The notes beneath the pieces were generated by a model. That model was not told where the DNA came from. It was given only the letters and a program-made list of their open reading frames with translations, and did not search any database. Shown one piece after another: positions 28,411 through 37,020 of a DNA stretch of 64,000 nt; position 1 is the first letter of the stretch, and each line of letters starts with the position of its first letter. The DNA lies in contig JAFLDB010000001.1 of assembly GCA_017302615.1 (NCBI GenBank), positions 186,001 to 250,000 of the forward strand. Reading direction: 5' to 3'. The translations under genes were made by a program, and so were the position numbers. The DNA is from Sphingomonadales bacterium (GTDB lineage Bacteria > Pseudomonadota > Alphaproteobacteria > Sphingomonadales > Sphingomonadaceae).

Positions 28411-30045
28411 ATGGCGCGGTACATTTTCATCACCGGCGGCGTGGTCTCCTCGCTCGGCAAAGGTCTCATGGCGGCAAGCCTCGCAGCACTGCTGCAGGCG
28501 CGCGGATTCAAGGTCCGCATCCGCAAGTTCGATCCCTATCTCAACGTCGATCCGGGGACGATGAGCCCCTATCAGCACGGTGAGGTCTATGTGACCGACG
28601 ACGGGGCGGAAACCGACCTTGATCTTGGCCACTATGAGCGCTTCACCGGCGTTTCGGCGCGCCAGGCGGACAACATTACCTCGGGCCGGATCTATCGCGA
28701 CATCATCGCCAAGGAACGCCGCGGCGACTATCTGGGCGCAACCGTGCAGGTGGTTCCGCACGTCACCGACGAGATCAAGCGCTTTGCCCTGGCCGATACC
28801 GAAGACCTCGATTTCGTGCTGTGCGAGATCGGCGGGACCGTGGGCGACATCGAGGGCCTGCCGTTCATCGAGGCCGTGCGCCAGCTGCGCAACGAACTTG
28901 GCCGCGAGAGCTTCTGCTCGGTCCATGTCACGCTGGTGCCCTATGTCTCGGCCGCGGGCGAGCTCAAGACCAAGCCGACCCAGCACTCGGTTCGCGAACT
29001 GACCAGCCTGGGCGTGCAGCCCGATGTGCTGCTGTGCCGCTGCGAACATCCGTTGCCGGAAAACGAGCGGGCCAAGATCGCGCTGTTCTGCAACGTGCGC
29101 AAGGAAGCGGTGATCCCGGCTCTGGATGCCAGCAGCATCTATGCCGTGCCGCTGCAGTATCACACCGAAGGCCTGGACGACGCCGTCCTTCATCACTTCG
29201 GCCTGACCGCGCCCAAGCCGGATCTGTCTGGCTGGGAAGATATCGTCGACCGCTATCAGCACCCTGAGGGCGAAGTGACGATCGGGGTGGTCGGCAAGTA
29301 TGTCGGTCTGCCCGATGCCTACAAGAGCCTCAACGAGGCGCTCGTCCACGGCGGCATGGCCAACCGGGTGAAGGTCAACATCAAGTGGATCGATGCAGAG
29401 CTGTTCGAGGCCGGTGATGACGAAATCGTCACCAAGCTTGAGCCGATGCACGGGATCCTGGTGCCGGGCGGCTTCGGTGTGCGCGGGACCGAAGGCAAGA
29501 TCGCCTCGGTCCGGTTTGCTCGTGAACGCAAGGTACCGTTCCTGGGGATCTGCCTTGGCATGCAGATGGCCTGCATCGAGGGGGCCCGCAACACGGCCGG
29601 GATCGCCGGGGCCGGTTCGACCGAATTTGGCGAGACGAGCGAGCCGGTGGTCGGCATCATCACCGAATGGATGAGCCCGGAAGGCCTGCAGAAGCGCGGT
29701 GCCGATACCGATCTGGGCGGGACCATGCGGCTCGGTGCCTATGAGGCAAAGCTCAGCGCCAACAGCCACGTCTCGGCCATTTATGGCGGCGCAACCTCGA
29801 TCAGCGAGCGGCACCGGCACCGCTATGAAGTGAACGGAGCCTATCGTGAGCGGCTTGAGGCCGGCGGTCTGGTCTTCTCGGGCATGTCGCCCGATGGATT
29901 GCTGCCGGAAATCGTCGAGCGGCCGGACCATCCGTGGTTCATCGGCGTGCAGTTCCACCCTGAACTGAAGAGCCGCCCGTTCGAACCGCACCCGCTGTTC
30001 TCGGGCTTCATTGCCGCCGCCCTGCAGCAGGCCCGGCTGGTCTGA
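28411..30045 (+). CDS. pyrG: CTP synthase
   Basis: PyrG aminates UTP to CTP with glutamine. The 544 residues hold the N-terminal synthetase domain ([19 protein letters not shown]-loop, [21 protein letters not shown]) and a C-terminal glutamine amidotransferase ([12 protein letters not shown] with the nucleophile Cys; [11 protein letters not shown]). It is full length and well conserved. Just after it, a small inverted repeat begins a 479-base gap without genes. Confidence 0.97.
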   Translation: MARYIFITGGVVSSLGKGLMAASLAALLQARGFKVRIRKFDPYLNVDPGTMSPYQHGEVYVTDDGAETDLDLGHYERFTGVSARQADNITSGRIYRDIIAKERRGDYLGATVQVVPHVTDEIKRFALADTEDLDFVLCEIGGTVGDIEGLPFIEAVRQLRNELGRESFCSVHVTLVPYVSAAGELKTKPTQHSVRELTSLGVQPDVLLCRCEHPLPENERAKIALFCNVRKEAVIPALDASSIYAVPLQYHTEGLDDAVLHHFGLTAPKPDLSGWEDIVDRYQHPEGEVTIGVVGKYVGLPDAYKSLNEALVHGGMANRVKVNIKWIDAELFEAGDDEIVTKLEPMHGILVPGGFGVRGTEGKIASVRFARERKVPFLGICLGMQMACIEGARNTAGIAGAGSTEFGETSEPVVGIITEWMSPEGLQKRGADTDLGGTMRLGAYEAKLSANSHVSAIYGGATSISERHRHRYEVNGAYRERLEAGGLVFSGMSPDGLLPEIVERPDHPWFIGVQFHPELKSRPFEPHPLFSGFIAAALQQARLV

Positions 30046-30060
30046 AGCGCCGCGCCGGTA

Positions 30061-30081
30061 TCGACAAAGGGCGTTTGTCGA
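30061..30081 (+). terminator. Inverted repeat after pyrG, possible terminator
   Basis: TCGACAAA (30061-30068) and TTTGTCGA (30074-30081) form a perfect 8-bp stem with loop GGGCG. It starts 15 bases after the pyrG stop. There is no T tract, so it may act as a processing or weak terminator hairpin. Confidence 0.4.
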
Positions 30082-30298
30082 AACCCGGCTGCGCGCCCCC
30101 AGCATTACCGCCAGTGGCAGGCGCGTCGGCCGATCCGGACCGCCGATGGGGCGAATCAGCCGCGTCGGTTGCCGGACCGGAAAGGATCGGTGTTAACCGA
30201 AGCAACAGGATGGCTGAAAATTTGTCCGCGCGAACGGGTGGGTGATTTTCGAGCCTGGCAAGACACTTAGGTGAAAGCTCGGAAGCGATGGTAACGCA

Positions 30299-30321
30299 AT
30301 CGCAACCGCGTTTGTTGCGAT
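30299..30321. repeat. Inverted repeat in the pyrG-hsp20 gap
   Basis: ATCGCAAC (30299-30306) and GTTGCGAT (30314-30321) form a perfect 8-bp stem with a 7-base loop, directly followed by CCCTTTACG. Its role is unknown: part of a small RNA, or a protein-binding palindrome. Confidence 0.45.
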
Positions 30322-30465
30322 CCCTTTACGCGACGGGAATTTAGGGTAGTTGCCATGACGCTTTCGGGTGTCGGAAAACCGGGCCCATGACGGAACTTGT
30401 CGCGATCTGATCATCTTCTGCGACCCGGATGATCGCGATGCGACAGTGCGGCGTGAAAGCGTCGC

Positions 30466-30493
30466 GGGGGTGAGGCCGCAAGACCTCACCCCC
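30466..30493 (-). terminator. Strong hairpin downstream of hsp20
   Basis: GGGGGTGAGG (30466-30475) pairs perfectly with CCTCACCCCC (30484-30493) around an 8-base loop. It lies 31 bases past the hsp20 stop on the minus strand. There is no T tract on either side, but the 10-bp GC-rich stem could end or protect transcripts from both directions. Confidence 0.55.
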
Positions 30494-30524
30494 AATATGG
30501 AAACTGCACTCAGGATCGAAACGA

Positions 30525-30992
30525 TCAGGCAGCCTGGCTGTCGTCGGCATCCTTGACCACGGTGAGGGTCTTCTGCGTGCCGACCGGGATCTTCTTGGGC
30601 TTCATCGTCTCGGGCACTTCGCGGACCAGGTCGATGGTCAGCAGACCGTCTTCAAGATTGGCATCGTCAACCCGGACATAGTCCGCCAGCTCGAAACGGC
30701 GCTCGAACCCGCGCTGGGCGATGCCGACATGCAGGTACTGGCCGGCCGAAGCATCCTCGCCCTTCTTGCCCTGGATCACCAGCAGGTTCTGCTGGGCGGT
30801 GATGTCGATATCGGCTGGCTTGAACCCGGCCACGGCCAGCGTGATGCGATAGGCATCTTCGCCCCGGCGCTCGATGTTGAAGGGGGGGTAATTGTCGCCG
30901 CTGTTCATCCGGTTCTGGTTTTCCAGCAGGTCGAACAGCCGGTCGAACCCGACCATGGTACGGCGATAGGGGGTGAAATCGAAACGGTTCAT
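30525..30992 (-). CDS. Small heat shock protein Hsp20 (IbpA-like)
   Basis: A 155-residue alpha-crystallin-domain holdase that keeps unfolding proteins soluble. The start MNRFDFTPYRRTMVGFDRLFDLL at 30992 is typical of the alphaproteobacterial class A group, and the core (about 35-130) ends in the family's RxFxLADYV and DGLLTIDL-like strands (FERRFELADYVRV, EDGLLTIDLVREVPE). The ribosome site AGAGGA lies just upstream, inside a hairpin. A sigma-32-like promoter and a folded leader point to heat induction at both transcription and translation. Confidence 0.94.
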   Translation of the reverse strand: MNRFDFTPYRRTMVGFDRLFDLLENQNRMNSGDNYPPFNIERRGEDAYRITLAVAGFKPADIDITAQQNLLVIQGKKGEDASAGQYLHVGIAQRGFERRFELADYVRVDDANLEDGLLTIDLVREVPETMKPKKIPVGTQKTLTVVKDADDSQAA

Positions 30993-31085
30993 GGCACAAT
31001 CCTCTGTTTGAGCAATCATGGTTGGCCCGGGACCCGTAAGCGGCATCCCGGTGAAGGCACGGCCCCTTGCAGGCCATGACTTCAC
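30993..31085 (-). promoter_or_regulatory. ROSE-like RNA thermometer in the hsp20 leader
   Basis: The predicted leader of about 92 bases folds by eye into three stem-loops. The one nearest the start (31016-30998 on the minus strand) pairs AUUGCUC with GAGGAUU around loop AAACA. It buries the AGAGGA ribosome site and contains a G-G opposition and a U-U opposition. The UUGCU motif facing the ribosome site with a G-G pair is the hallmark of ROSE elements. The first stem is long (GUGAAG...CUUCAC enclosing CAUGGCC/GGCCGUG); the second pairs CCGGGA with UCCCGG. It should melt on heating and free translation. Confidence 0.75.
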
Positions 31086-31090
31086 TGCCG

Positions 31091-31118
31091 ATGTATGTTA
31101 GCGCACCGCCGTTTCAAG
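31091..31118 (-). promoter_or_regulatory. Putative heat-shock (RpoH) promoter of hsp20
   Basis: On the minus strand, CTTGAAA (31118-31112) and CATACAT (31097-31091) are 14 bases apart, resembling the sigma-32 pattern. The start would be near 31084, leaving room for the ROSE-like leader. Its -35 element overlaps the ribosome site of the divergent grxC gene. Confidence 0.55.
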
Positions 31119-31130
31119 AGGAGCACCCAA

Positions 31131-31394
31131 GTGCCTGCACCCAAGGTCGAGATCTATACCAAGTGGGGCTGCCCCTACTGCGTCCGGGCCAAGGCCCTGC
31201 TGGACGGCAAGGGCGTCGCCTATACAGAGTACGACATCACGCTGGGCGGGCCCAAACGGGCCGAGATGATCGAACGGGTGCCGGGTGCCAGCACCGTGCC
31301 GCAGATCCTGATCGATGACCGGACGGTCGGCGGCTGTGATGATATCCATGCGCTCGACCGCGCCGGAAAGCTCGATCCGCTGCTGGGGCTCTGA
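31131..31394 (+). CDS. grxC: Glutaredoxin 3
   Basis: An 87-residue glutaredoxin that reduces disulfides with glutathione. The redox motif is Cys14-Pro-Tyr-Cys17 (GCPYC), with the cis-proline loop STVPQILIDD and the glutathione-binding GGCDDI. GTG at 31131 is chosen because AGAGGAG sits seven bases before it and homology begins at once. A longer frame from 31095 adds a tail overlapping that ribosome site. The amidase gene follows after five bases. Confidence 0.94.
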   Translation: MPAPKVEIYTKWGCPYCVRAKALLDGKGVAYTEYDITLGGPKRAEMIERVPGASTVPQILIDDRTVGGCDDIHALDRAGKLDPLLGL

Positions 31395-31399
31395 CCACC

Positions 31400-32215
31400 A
31401 TGACCCGCATCGCCGTCCTGCAGATGACTTCGGGGATCGACCCGGCCGCCAATGCCGCGGCGATGGTCGGCGCCGTCGGCGCAGCGGCAATGGGCGGGGC
31501 GGAAATGCTGTTCACGCCGGAAATGTCCGGCCTGCTCGATCGTGACCGGGCGCGGGCCACGGTCCATGTCGTGCCCGAAGACCAAAGCCCGGTCCTCGCG
31601 GCCGTGCGCGAGGCTGCGTCGGGCGCCGGCATCTGGGTGGCGATCGGCTCGCTGCCGGTGCTGCGCGAAGACGGCCGCTGGGCCAACCGCAGCTTCGTCA
31701 TCGACAGCAGCGGCGCGATTGCCGCCCGTTATGACAAGATCCACATGTTCGATGTCGATCTCGAAACCGGTGAAAGCTGGCGGGAAAGCGCGGCCTATGC
31801 GCCGGGCGAAGCGGTGGTGACGGTGGATTGTCCGGTCGGCAGGCTGGGTCTGGCGATCTGTTACGACCTGCGTTTTCCCGCCCTGTTCGAAGCGCTGGGC
31901 AAGGCCCGCTGCGATGCGATTGCCATTCCCGCCGCCTTTACCCGGCCGACCGGTGCGGCGCACTGGCACGTGATGCAGCGCGCCCGGGCAATCGAGGCCA
32001 GCGCCTTCGTCATTGCCGCCGCCCAGGCCGGACAGCACGAGGACGGCCGGGAAACCTACGGCCACAGCCTGGTGATCGATCCCTGGGGCGAGATCCTGCT
32101 CGATATGGGCGGGGAGGGGGGCAGCCTGGCTTTTGCCGAGCTCGACCCGGCCCGCATCGCCTCGGTTCGGGCGCAGCTGCCCAGCCTCGCCAACAAGCGG
32201 CCGATCCCGCAATGA
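31400..32215 (+). CDS. Carbon-nitrogen hydrolase (Nit1/nitrilase-family amidase)
   Basis: A 271-residue nitrilase-superfamily enzyme with the catalytic triad Glu41 (TPEMSG), Lys113 (YDKIHMFDVD) and Cys154 (LAICYDLRFP). The KIHMFDVD and CYDLRFP forms are those of the Nit1 branch, whose members hydrolyse deaminated glutathione; that substrate is inferred from the family. Its position next to grxC fits a glutathione-related repair role. Its stop overlaps the DUF1178 start in ATGA. Confidence 0.92.
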   Translation: MTRIAVLQMTSGIDPAANAAAMVGAVGAAAMGGAEMLFTPEMSGLLDRDRARATVHVVPEDQSPVLAAVREAASGAGIWVAIGSLPVLREDGRWANRSFVIDSSGAIAARYDKIHMFDVDLETGESWRESAAYAPGEAVVTVDCPVGRLGLAICYDLRFPALFEALGKARCDAIAIPAAFTRPTGAAHWHVMQRARAIEASAFVIAAAQAGQHEDGRETYGHSLVIDPWGEILLDMGGEGGSLAFAELDPARIASVRAQLPSLANKRPIPQ

Positions 32216-32673
32216 TCGTATTCGACCTGGCCTGTCCGGCCGGCCACCGTTTCGAAGGCTGGTTTGCTTCATCCGAGGATTTTTCCAGGCAGCAGCAGCG
32301 CGCCCTGGTGACCTGCCCGCAGTGCGGTTCGGCCGACGTGGCCAAGGCGCCGATGGCCCCTGCCGTCCCGCGCAAGGGCAATCAGCGCGCTGAGGTTCCA
32401 GCGCCTGCGCAACCGATGGCGAGTGGCGTCATGCCGCCCGAGGCCGCCGCGATGCTGGGCAAGCTGGCGCAGCTCCAGGCCGAAGTGCTGCGCGATTCCC
32501 GCTGGGTCGGCAAGGACTTCGCCCAGCAATCGCGGGAAATGCATTATGGCGAGCGCGAGGCCGATGTGATCCACGGCCAGGCCACGCTGGAGCAGGCGAG
32601 GGACTTGCTGGAAGAAGGCGTTCCGGTCTTGCCGTTGCCCTTTCCCGTTGCTCCGCCGGACGAACTCAACTGA
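32212..32673 (+). CDS. DUF1178 family protein
   Basis: A 153-residue protein starting MIVFDLACPAGHRFEGWF, with a probable zinc-ribbon: Cys8...His12 and CPQCGS. The C-terminal half (SREMHYGEREADVIHGQAT) is the conserved DUF1178 signature. The family is widespread in proteobacteria, and the grxC-nit-DUF1178 neighbourhood recurs in alphaproteobacteria (from memory). The molecular role is unknown. A longer frame starting within the amidase gene is antiphase sequence. Confidence 0.92.
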   Translation: MIVFDLACPAGHRFEGWFASSEDFSRQQQRALVTCPQCGSADVAKAPMAPAVPRKGNQRAEVPAPAQPMASGVMPPEAAAMLGKLAQLQAEVLRDSRWVGKDFAQQSREMHYGEREADVIHGQATLEQARDLLEEGVPVLPLPFPVAPPDELN

Positions 32674-32730
32674 CCGGCACTGCGCCGCGGCTTGCCCCGG
32701 CGTTCGGCACGCCGTAGAGGCGAAGCCAGT

Positions 32731-32807
32731 GCGCCCGTAGCTCAGCCGGATAGAGCATCAGATTCCTAATCTGGGGGCCGTGGGTTCGAATCCCGCCGGG
32801 CGCACCA
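32731..32807 (+). tRNA. tRNA-Arg (anticodon CCU)
   Basis: The acceptor stem GCGCCCG (32731-32737) pairs with CGGGCGC (32797-32803), followed by discriminator A and an encoded CCA. The D-loop region is TAGCTCAGCCGGATAGAG. The anticodon loop TTCCTAA sits within stem TCAGA/TCTGG-like pairing and gives anticodon CCU. The T arm contains GGTTCGAATCC. All the expected cloverleaf elements are present. Confidence 0.97.
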
Positions 32808-32889
32808 ACCACCCCCGCAGTGCTTCCTTTCGGCGCTCCTTCAAAGTTTGGGCTTGAAAGCCTGTATTAACTGTGATTCTAAGTGATCC

Positions 32890-33198
32890 ATGGGTGGACG
32901 GGCAAATCCTCAGATCAATCGCGAACGGCTGACGCAAGGGCTGGCCCTGGCGGCGCTGCTGGTCATGGGCGCATGGGTGCTGATCGGCCCCAGCGGGCTG
33001 CTGGCATGGAGCGAAAACAATCGCTTGCTGGCTGAACGTCAGAAAGAACTGGCCCAGCTGCAGGCTGAACGGAACGTCCTGAAGAACCGCGTCGCGCTGC
33101 TCAATCCGACCAGTGTCGATCCCGATATGGCCGGTGAACTGCTCCGTGCGAATCTCAACGTGGTCCATCCTGACGAGGTCGTGCTGATCCTCAAGTGA
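32890..33198 (+). CDS. FtsB/DivIC-like septum formation initiator
   Basis: A 102-residue protein with one membrane helix (about 18-38) followed by a coiled coil (NNRLLAERQKELAQLQAERNVLKNRVALL) and a short periplasmic tail (DPDMAGELLRANLNVVHPDEVVLIL). This matches the FtsB/DivIC family, which joins FtsL and FtsQ in the divisome. It lies upstream of pdhA, its usual place in alphaproteobacteria (from memory). Confidence 0.9.
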   Translation: MGGRANPQINRERLTQGLALAALLVMGAWVLIGPSGLLAWSENNRLLAERQKELAQLQAERNVLKNRVALLNPTSVDPDMAGELLRANLNVVHPDEVVLILK

Positions 33199-33305
33199 GG
33201 ATTCCGCAGCGTCCTTCATGACAAAATTCGTATGCGGCTGTTTGCCTTGGGCGCGCTTCGCCCTATAGGCGGATGCAGTTGTTCCAGACCCCAGGGGATA
33301 CGATT

Positions 33306-34382
33306 TTGGCCAAGCCCGCATCGAGCCGCAAGGCGCCTGCCAAGGCTGCCGACGGCGCTGAAAATTTCGCGCTGCGCAGCCTTCAGGAAGCACTTGAAAA
33401 GAACCCGCGCTTCGCCGCGAGCGATGATGAACTGCTGAAGTTTTACGAGCAGATGCTGCTCATCCGCCGGTTCGAGGAAAAGGCCGGGCAGCTGTATGGC
33501 CTGGGCCTGATTGGCGGTTTCTGCCACCTCTACATCGGCCAGGAAGCCGTTGCCGTCGGCCTGCAATCCGCGCTGGATGAAAGCCGCGACAGCGTGATCA
33601 CCGGCTACCGCGATCACGGCCACATGCTGGCCTATGGCATCGATCCCAAGGTGATCATGGCCGAGCTGACCGGTCGCGGGGCCGGGATTTCCAAGGGCAA
33701 GGGCGGCTCGATGCACATGTTCAGCGTCGAGCACAAATTCTATGGCGGGCACGGCATCGTCGGCGCGCAGGTGCCGCTGGGTGCGGGCCTCGCCTTCGCC
33801 CACCAGTACCGTGAGGACGGCGGGCTGTGCATGGCCTATTTCGGCGACGGCGCGGCCAACCAGGGCCAGGTCTATGAAGCCTTCAACATGGCTGCGCTGT
33901 GGAACCTGCCGGCGATTTTCGTGGTCGAGAACAACGGATACGCCATGGGCACCGCGGTCACTCGCGGTTCGGCCGAAACCGAATTCCACCGCCGCGGCAC
34001 CGCGTTCCGCATCCCGGGGATGAAGGTCAACGGGATGGACGTGCTGGAAGTGCGCGCCGCGGCCGAAATCGCCGTGGCCCATGTCCGTGCCGGCAAGGGG
34101 CCGGTGCTGATGGAACTGCACACCTATCGCTATCGCGGACACTCGATGTCGGATCCGGCCAAGTACCGCACGCGCGAGGAAGTGCAGGAAATGCGCGAGA
34201 ACCACGATCCGATCGACGCCGCCAAGGCCGAGCTGCTGAAGCGCGGCGTGGCCGAGGAGCGGCTGAAGGAAATCGAAAAGCAGATTCGCAGCATCGTCAA
34301 CGAATCCGCTGATTTTGCAGAGAATTCGCCGGAGCCCGATATGGCCGAACTCTACACCGATGTGCTGGTGGAGAGCTACTGA
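33306..34382 (+). CDS. pdhA: Pyruvate dehydrogenase E1 component, alpha subunit
   Basis: The E1 alpha subunit decarboxylates pyruvate with thiamine diphosphate. The TPP motif runs from [15 protein letters not shown] to VVENN, and the regulatory-loop region [11 protein letters not shown] is present. TTG at 33306 is preferred: GGGGA lies seven bases before it and the product starts [13 protein letters not shown], as in related species. ATG 33273 would add eleven residues. About 358 residues. Its stop overlaps pdhB. Confidence 0.95.
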   Translation: MAKPASSRKAPAKAADGAENFALRSLQEALEKNPRFAASDDELLKFYEQMLLIRRFEEKAGQLYGLGLIGGFCHLYIGQEAVAVGLQSALDESRDSVITGYRDHGHMLAYGIDPKVIMAELTGRGAGISKGKGGSMHMFSVEHKFYGGHGIVGAQVPLGAGLAFAHQYREDGGLCMAYFGDGAANQGQVYEAFNMAALWNLPAIFVVENNGYAMGTAVTRGSAETEFHRRGTAFRIPGMKVNGMDVLEVRAAAEIAVAHVRAGKGPVLMELHTYRYRGHSMSDPAKYRTREEVQEMRENHDPIDAAKAELLKRGVAEERLKEIEKQIRSIVNESADFAENSPEPDMAELYTDVLVESY

Positions 34383-35731
34383 TGAGCATCGAACTGAAAA
34401 TGCCCGCGCTGTCCCCGACCATGGAGGAAGGGACTCTGGCCAAGTGGCTGGTCAAGGTCGGTGACGAGGTAAAGGCCGGTGATATCCTGGCCGAGATCGA
34501 GACCGACAAGGCGACGATGGAATTCGAAGCCGTGGACGAAGGCACGGTTGGCGCGATCCTGGTGCCGGAAGGCACCGAAGGCGTGAAGGTCGGGACCGTC
34601 ATCGCGGTGATCGGCGGAGAAGGGGAGTCTGTGTCCGCTCTTGCGAGCGCTCCGGCACAGCCGGCAGAAGCCGCGCCCGCCACGATTGCCGCCGAGCGTC
34701 CGGCTCCTGCTGTCCGTCCGGCCGATCCGGTTGTGCCGGCGGGCACCAACATGCGGCAGGTCACGGTGCGCGAGGCCCTGCGTGATGCCATGGCCGAGGA
34801 AATGCGCCGCGACAGCCGCGTGTTCGTGATGGGCGAAGAAGTCGCCCAGTACCAGGGCGCCTACAAGGTCACCCAGGGCCTGCTTGACGAATTCGGGCCG
34901 AAGCGGGTGATCGACACCCCGATCACCGAGTACGGCTTTGCCGGGATCGGTGTCGGCGCGGCGATGGGCGGTCTGCGCCCGATCGTCGAATTCATGACTT
35001 TCAACTTCGCCATGCAGGCGATCGACCATGTCATCAATTCCGCCGCCAAGACGAATTACATGTCGGGCGGGCAGATGCGTTGCCCGGTGGTGTTCCGTGG
35101 CCCCAATGCCGCTGCCAGCCGCGTCGGCGCACAGCACAGCCAGAACTTCGGCCCGTGGTATGCCAGCGTCCCGGGCCTGATCGTGATCGCGCCTTATGAC
35201 GCGTCCGATGCGAAGGGCCTGCTCAAGGCCGCGATCCGCAGCGAGGATCCGGTCGTCTTCCTGGAAAACGAACTGGTCTATGGCCGCAGCTTCGAACTGC
35301 CGGAACTGGACGACCATGTTCTGCCGATCGGCAAGGCGCGGATCATGCGCGAGGGCAAGGATGTTACGATCGTGTCCTACTCGATCGGCGTCGGTCTGGC
35401 GCTGGAAGCGGCGGAAACATTGGCGGCCGAAGGGATCGAGGCCGAAGTGCTCGACCTGCGCACGCTGCGTCCGCTCGACAAGGAAGCCGTGCTTGCCTCG
35501 CTCGCCAAGACCAACCGGCTGGTGATTGCCGAGGAAGGCTGGCCGGTCTGCTCGATCGCGTCGGAAATCATGGCGATCTGCATGGAAGACGGCTTCGACC
35601 ACCTCGACGCGCCGGTCCTCAGGGTCTGCGACGAGGACGTGCCGCTGCCCTATGCCGCCAACCTGGAAAAGGCCGCGATCATCGATGCGCCGCGGATTGT
35701 CGCGGCGGTGCGCAAGGTCTGCTACCGCTAG
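34382..35731 (+). CDS. pdhB: Pyruvate dehydrogenase E1 component, beta subunit with N-terminal lipoyl domain
   Basis: A 449-residue E1 beta subunit. An N-terminal biotinyl/lipoyl domain (1-80; lipoylated Lys in [11 protein letters not shown]) and a Pro/Ala linker (about 82-122) precede the transketolase-like E1 beta domain ([42 protein letters not shown]). The extra lipoyl domain is an alphaproteobacterial trait. It ends three bases before the convergent TadE gene, with no visible terminator between them. Confidence 0.97.
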   Translation: MSIELKMPALSPTMEEGTLAKWLVKVGDEVKAGDILAEIETDKATMEFEAVDEGTVGAILVPEGTEGVKVGTVIAVIGGEGESVSALASAPAQPAEAAPATIAAERPAPAVRPADPVVPAGTNMRQVTVREALRDAMAEEMRRDSRVFVMGEEVAQYQGAYKVTQGLLDEFGPKRVIDTPITEYGFAGIGVGAAMGGLRPIVEFMTFNFAMQAIDHVINSAAKTNYMSGGQMRCPVVFRGPNAAASRVGAQHSQNFGPWYASVPGLIVIAPYDASDAKGLLKAAIRSEDPVVFLENELVYGRSFELPELDDHVLPIGKARIMREGKDVTIVSYSIGVGLALEAAETLAAEGIEAEVLDLRTLRPLDKEAVLASLAKTNRLVIAEEGWPVCSIASEIMAICMEDGFDHLDAPVLRVCDEDVPLPYAANLEKAAIIDAPRIVAAVRKVCYR

Positions 35732-35734
35732 GCT

Positions 35735-36421
35735 TTAAAGCACCGAGCCGTCGGCTCCGATATTGATCTGCCCGGTGAAGGCCGAACAGTTCTGCACCGG
35801 GTCGGGATCGCCGGCATCGCGCTGGTAGATCTGGCTGAGATCGCGGTCGTCGCGGACGGTGAAGCTGGCGACCGAGATGATGTCCGGGCTGCCCAGGAAA
35901 GCATCCGAGATGAGCGGCCGATAGGTGTAGTTGACCTCGACGAAGATCACCCCGTCGTCTTCCTGGGCCAGCACCTTGTTCCCGGCGGGGCCCATACCGT
36001 CAGCCAGAACATCGCCGGCGTCGCCAAAGCTGGACGCGACGTTCTTGATGCCCCGGCAACGCTGCCAGTGGATGTACTGTTCCCCATCCTCGTTGACTTC
36101 GAGGCTGGAGACGATCACCCGGCCGTTGTTGTACAGCTGCAGGCCCTGGCCACCCTGGATCTGCGCCCCGACGAACACGTCGAGAATGTCGGATTCGTAG
36201 ATCTTGCGGTTCTGCAGGGTCGAAGTGTCGCCAATGCGGGAGGCGTTGTCGGCAAGGTGCACCGCGATCTGGCCGACCTTCATGTTGACCAGTGCGAAGT
36301 TCGCCGTTTCGGTGCCCCACAGTCCCGCCATCAGCAGGAATGGCGCACCCAGCGCAAACTCTGTCATGGCGACGCCCGAACGGTCGCGCAGCAGCCGGGA
36401 TAGGTTCCGCAAACGGGTCAT
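35735..36421 (-). CDS. TadE-like pilus assembly protein
   Basis: A 228-residue protein with the pseudopilin-like N terminus LLRDRSGVAMTEFALGAPFLLMAGLWG: a basic leader, a Glu and then a membrane helix (about 22-45), followed by a soluble domain outside the membrane. TadE-like proteins are minor pilins of the Flp/Tad pilus. It is the last gene of the first triplet, and its start overlaps the preceding gene by four bases. Two cysteines (about 142 and 211) may form a disulfide. Confidence 0.85.
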   Translation of the reverse strand: MTRLRNLSRLLRDRSGVAMTEFALGAPFLLMAGLWGTETANFALVNMKVGQIAVHLADNASRIGDTSTLQNRKIYESDILDVFVGAQIQGGQGLQLYNNGRVIVSSLEVNEDGEQYIHWQRCRGIKNVASSFGDAGDVLADGMGPAGNKVLAQEDDGVIFVEVNYTYRPLISDAFLGSPDIISVASFTVRDDRDLSQIYQRDAGDPDPVQNCSAFTGQINIGADGSVL

Positions 36422-37020
36422 GTGCAGTTTCCTGTGGTGGGGGCGGGGCGCTGTTCCTGCGCGCCGAACGGCTGGTTACGCAGGATCGTGCTGGTGTTGA
36501 GGGTGTAGGTGCTGGTCTGGCCGGGGATCAGGGCGAATACCGGGAAGGGCCGCTCGTAAGTGACGCTGACGCTATAGACCACCGCGTCACGAGCCCCGCC
36601 GAAACCGGTTGTGCCGGTGTCCGTATCCCAGGCGCCGTTGCCGTTGGCATCTTCGTAGAGTTCGCCGTTGTCACAGGTGCCATTGGCGTTCTGATCGACG
36701 TAGTCCTCCGGCCGTCCAGCTTCGGAAAAGCTGCTGTAGGACTCGCGGTTGAAAGTCAGGGTTGAATTCGGTGCAATGGCCCGGACCGCGCTGGTGACCG
36801 AGGCATCGATCGCCGCTTCGCGTCCGCTCGCCCCTTCCAGCGTGGATTGCCGCGCGGCGTTCTGGATTGCGCCCTGCAGCATCTGCGCGGTGTACATGTT
36901 GTAGGCGAGGTCGAGCAGACCCATCAGCATGGTCAGCAGCACCGGCGCGAGCAGGGCGAATTCCACCACCGAGACCCCGTCCCGGTCTTGGCGCAGGCGC
37001 TTGATATGGTTGGCGATCAT
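36418..37020 (-). CDS. TadE-like pilus assembly protein
   Basis: A 200-residue minor pilin. The start MIANHIKRLRQDRDGVSVVEFALLAPVLLTMLMG has the typical Gly, the Glu and a membrane helix. The soluble part contains a short Asp/Asn/Gly-rich segment (DQNANGTCDNGELYEDANGNG) that reads like a calcium-binding loop, an unusual feature in TadE. It overlaps the TadG-like gene by four bases upstream and the next TadE by four bases downstream, giving a tightly coupled trio. Confidence 0.87.
   Translation of the reverse strand: MIANHIKRLRQDRDGVSVVEFALLAPVLLTMLMGLLDLAYNMYTAQMLQGAIQNAARQSTLEGASGREAAIDASVTSAVRAIAPNSTLTFNRESYSSFSEAGRPEDYVDQNANGTCDNGELYEDANGNGAWDTDTGTTGFGGARDAVVYSVSVTYERPFPVFALIPGQTSTYTLNTSTILRNQPFGAQEQRPAPTTGNCT

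Larger units (their letters stand above)
30046..30524. other. Gene-free 479-base gap between convergent pyrG and hsp20
   Basis: No open frame here resembles a protein; the short frames on the minus strand are random-looking. The stretch is visibly more AT-rich in the middle than its surroundings. It contains three inverted repeats (listed separately). An unannotated small RNA is possible. Confidence 0.6.
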
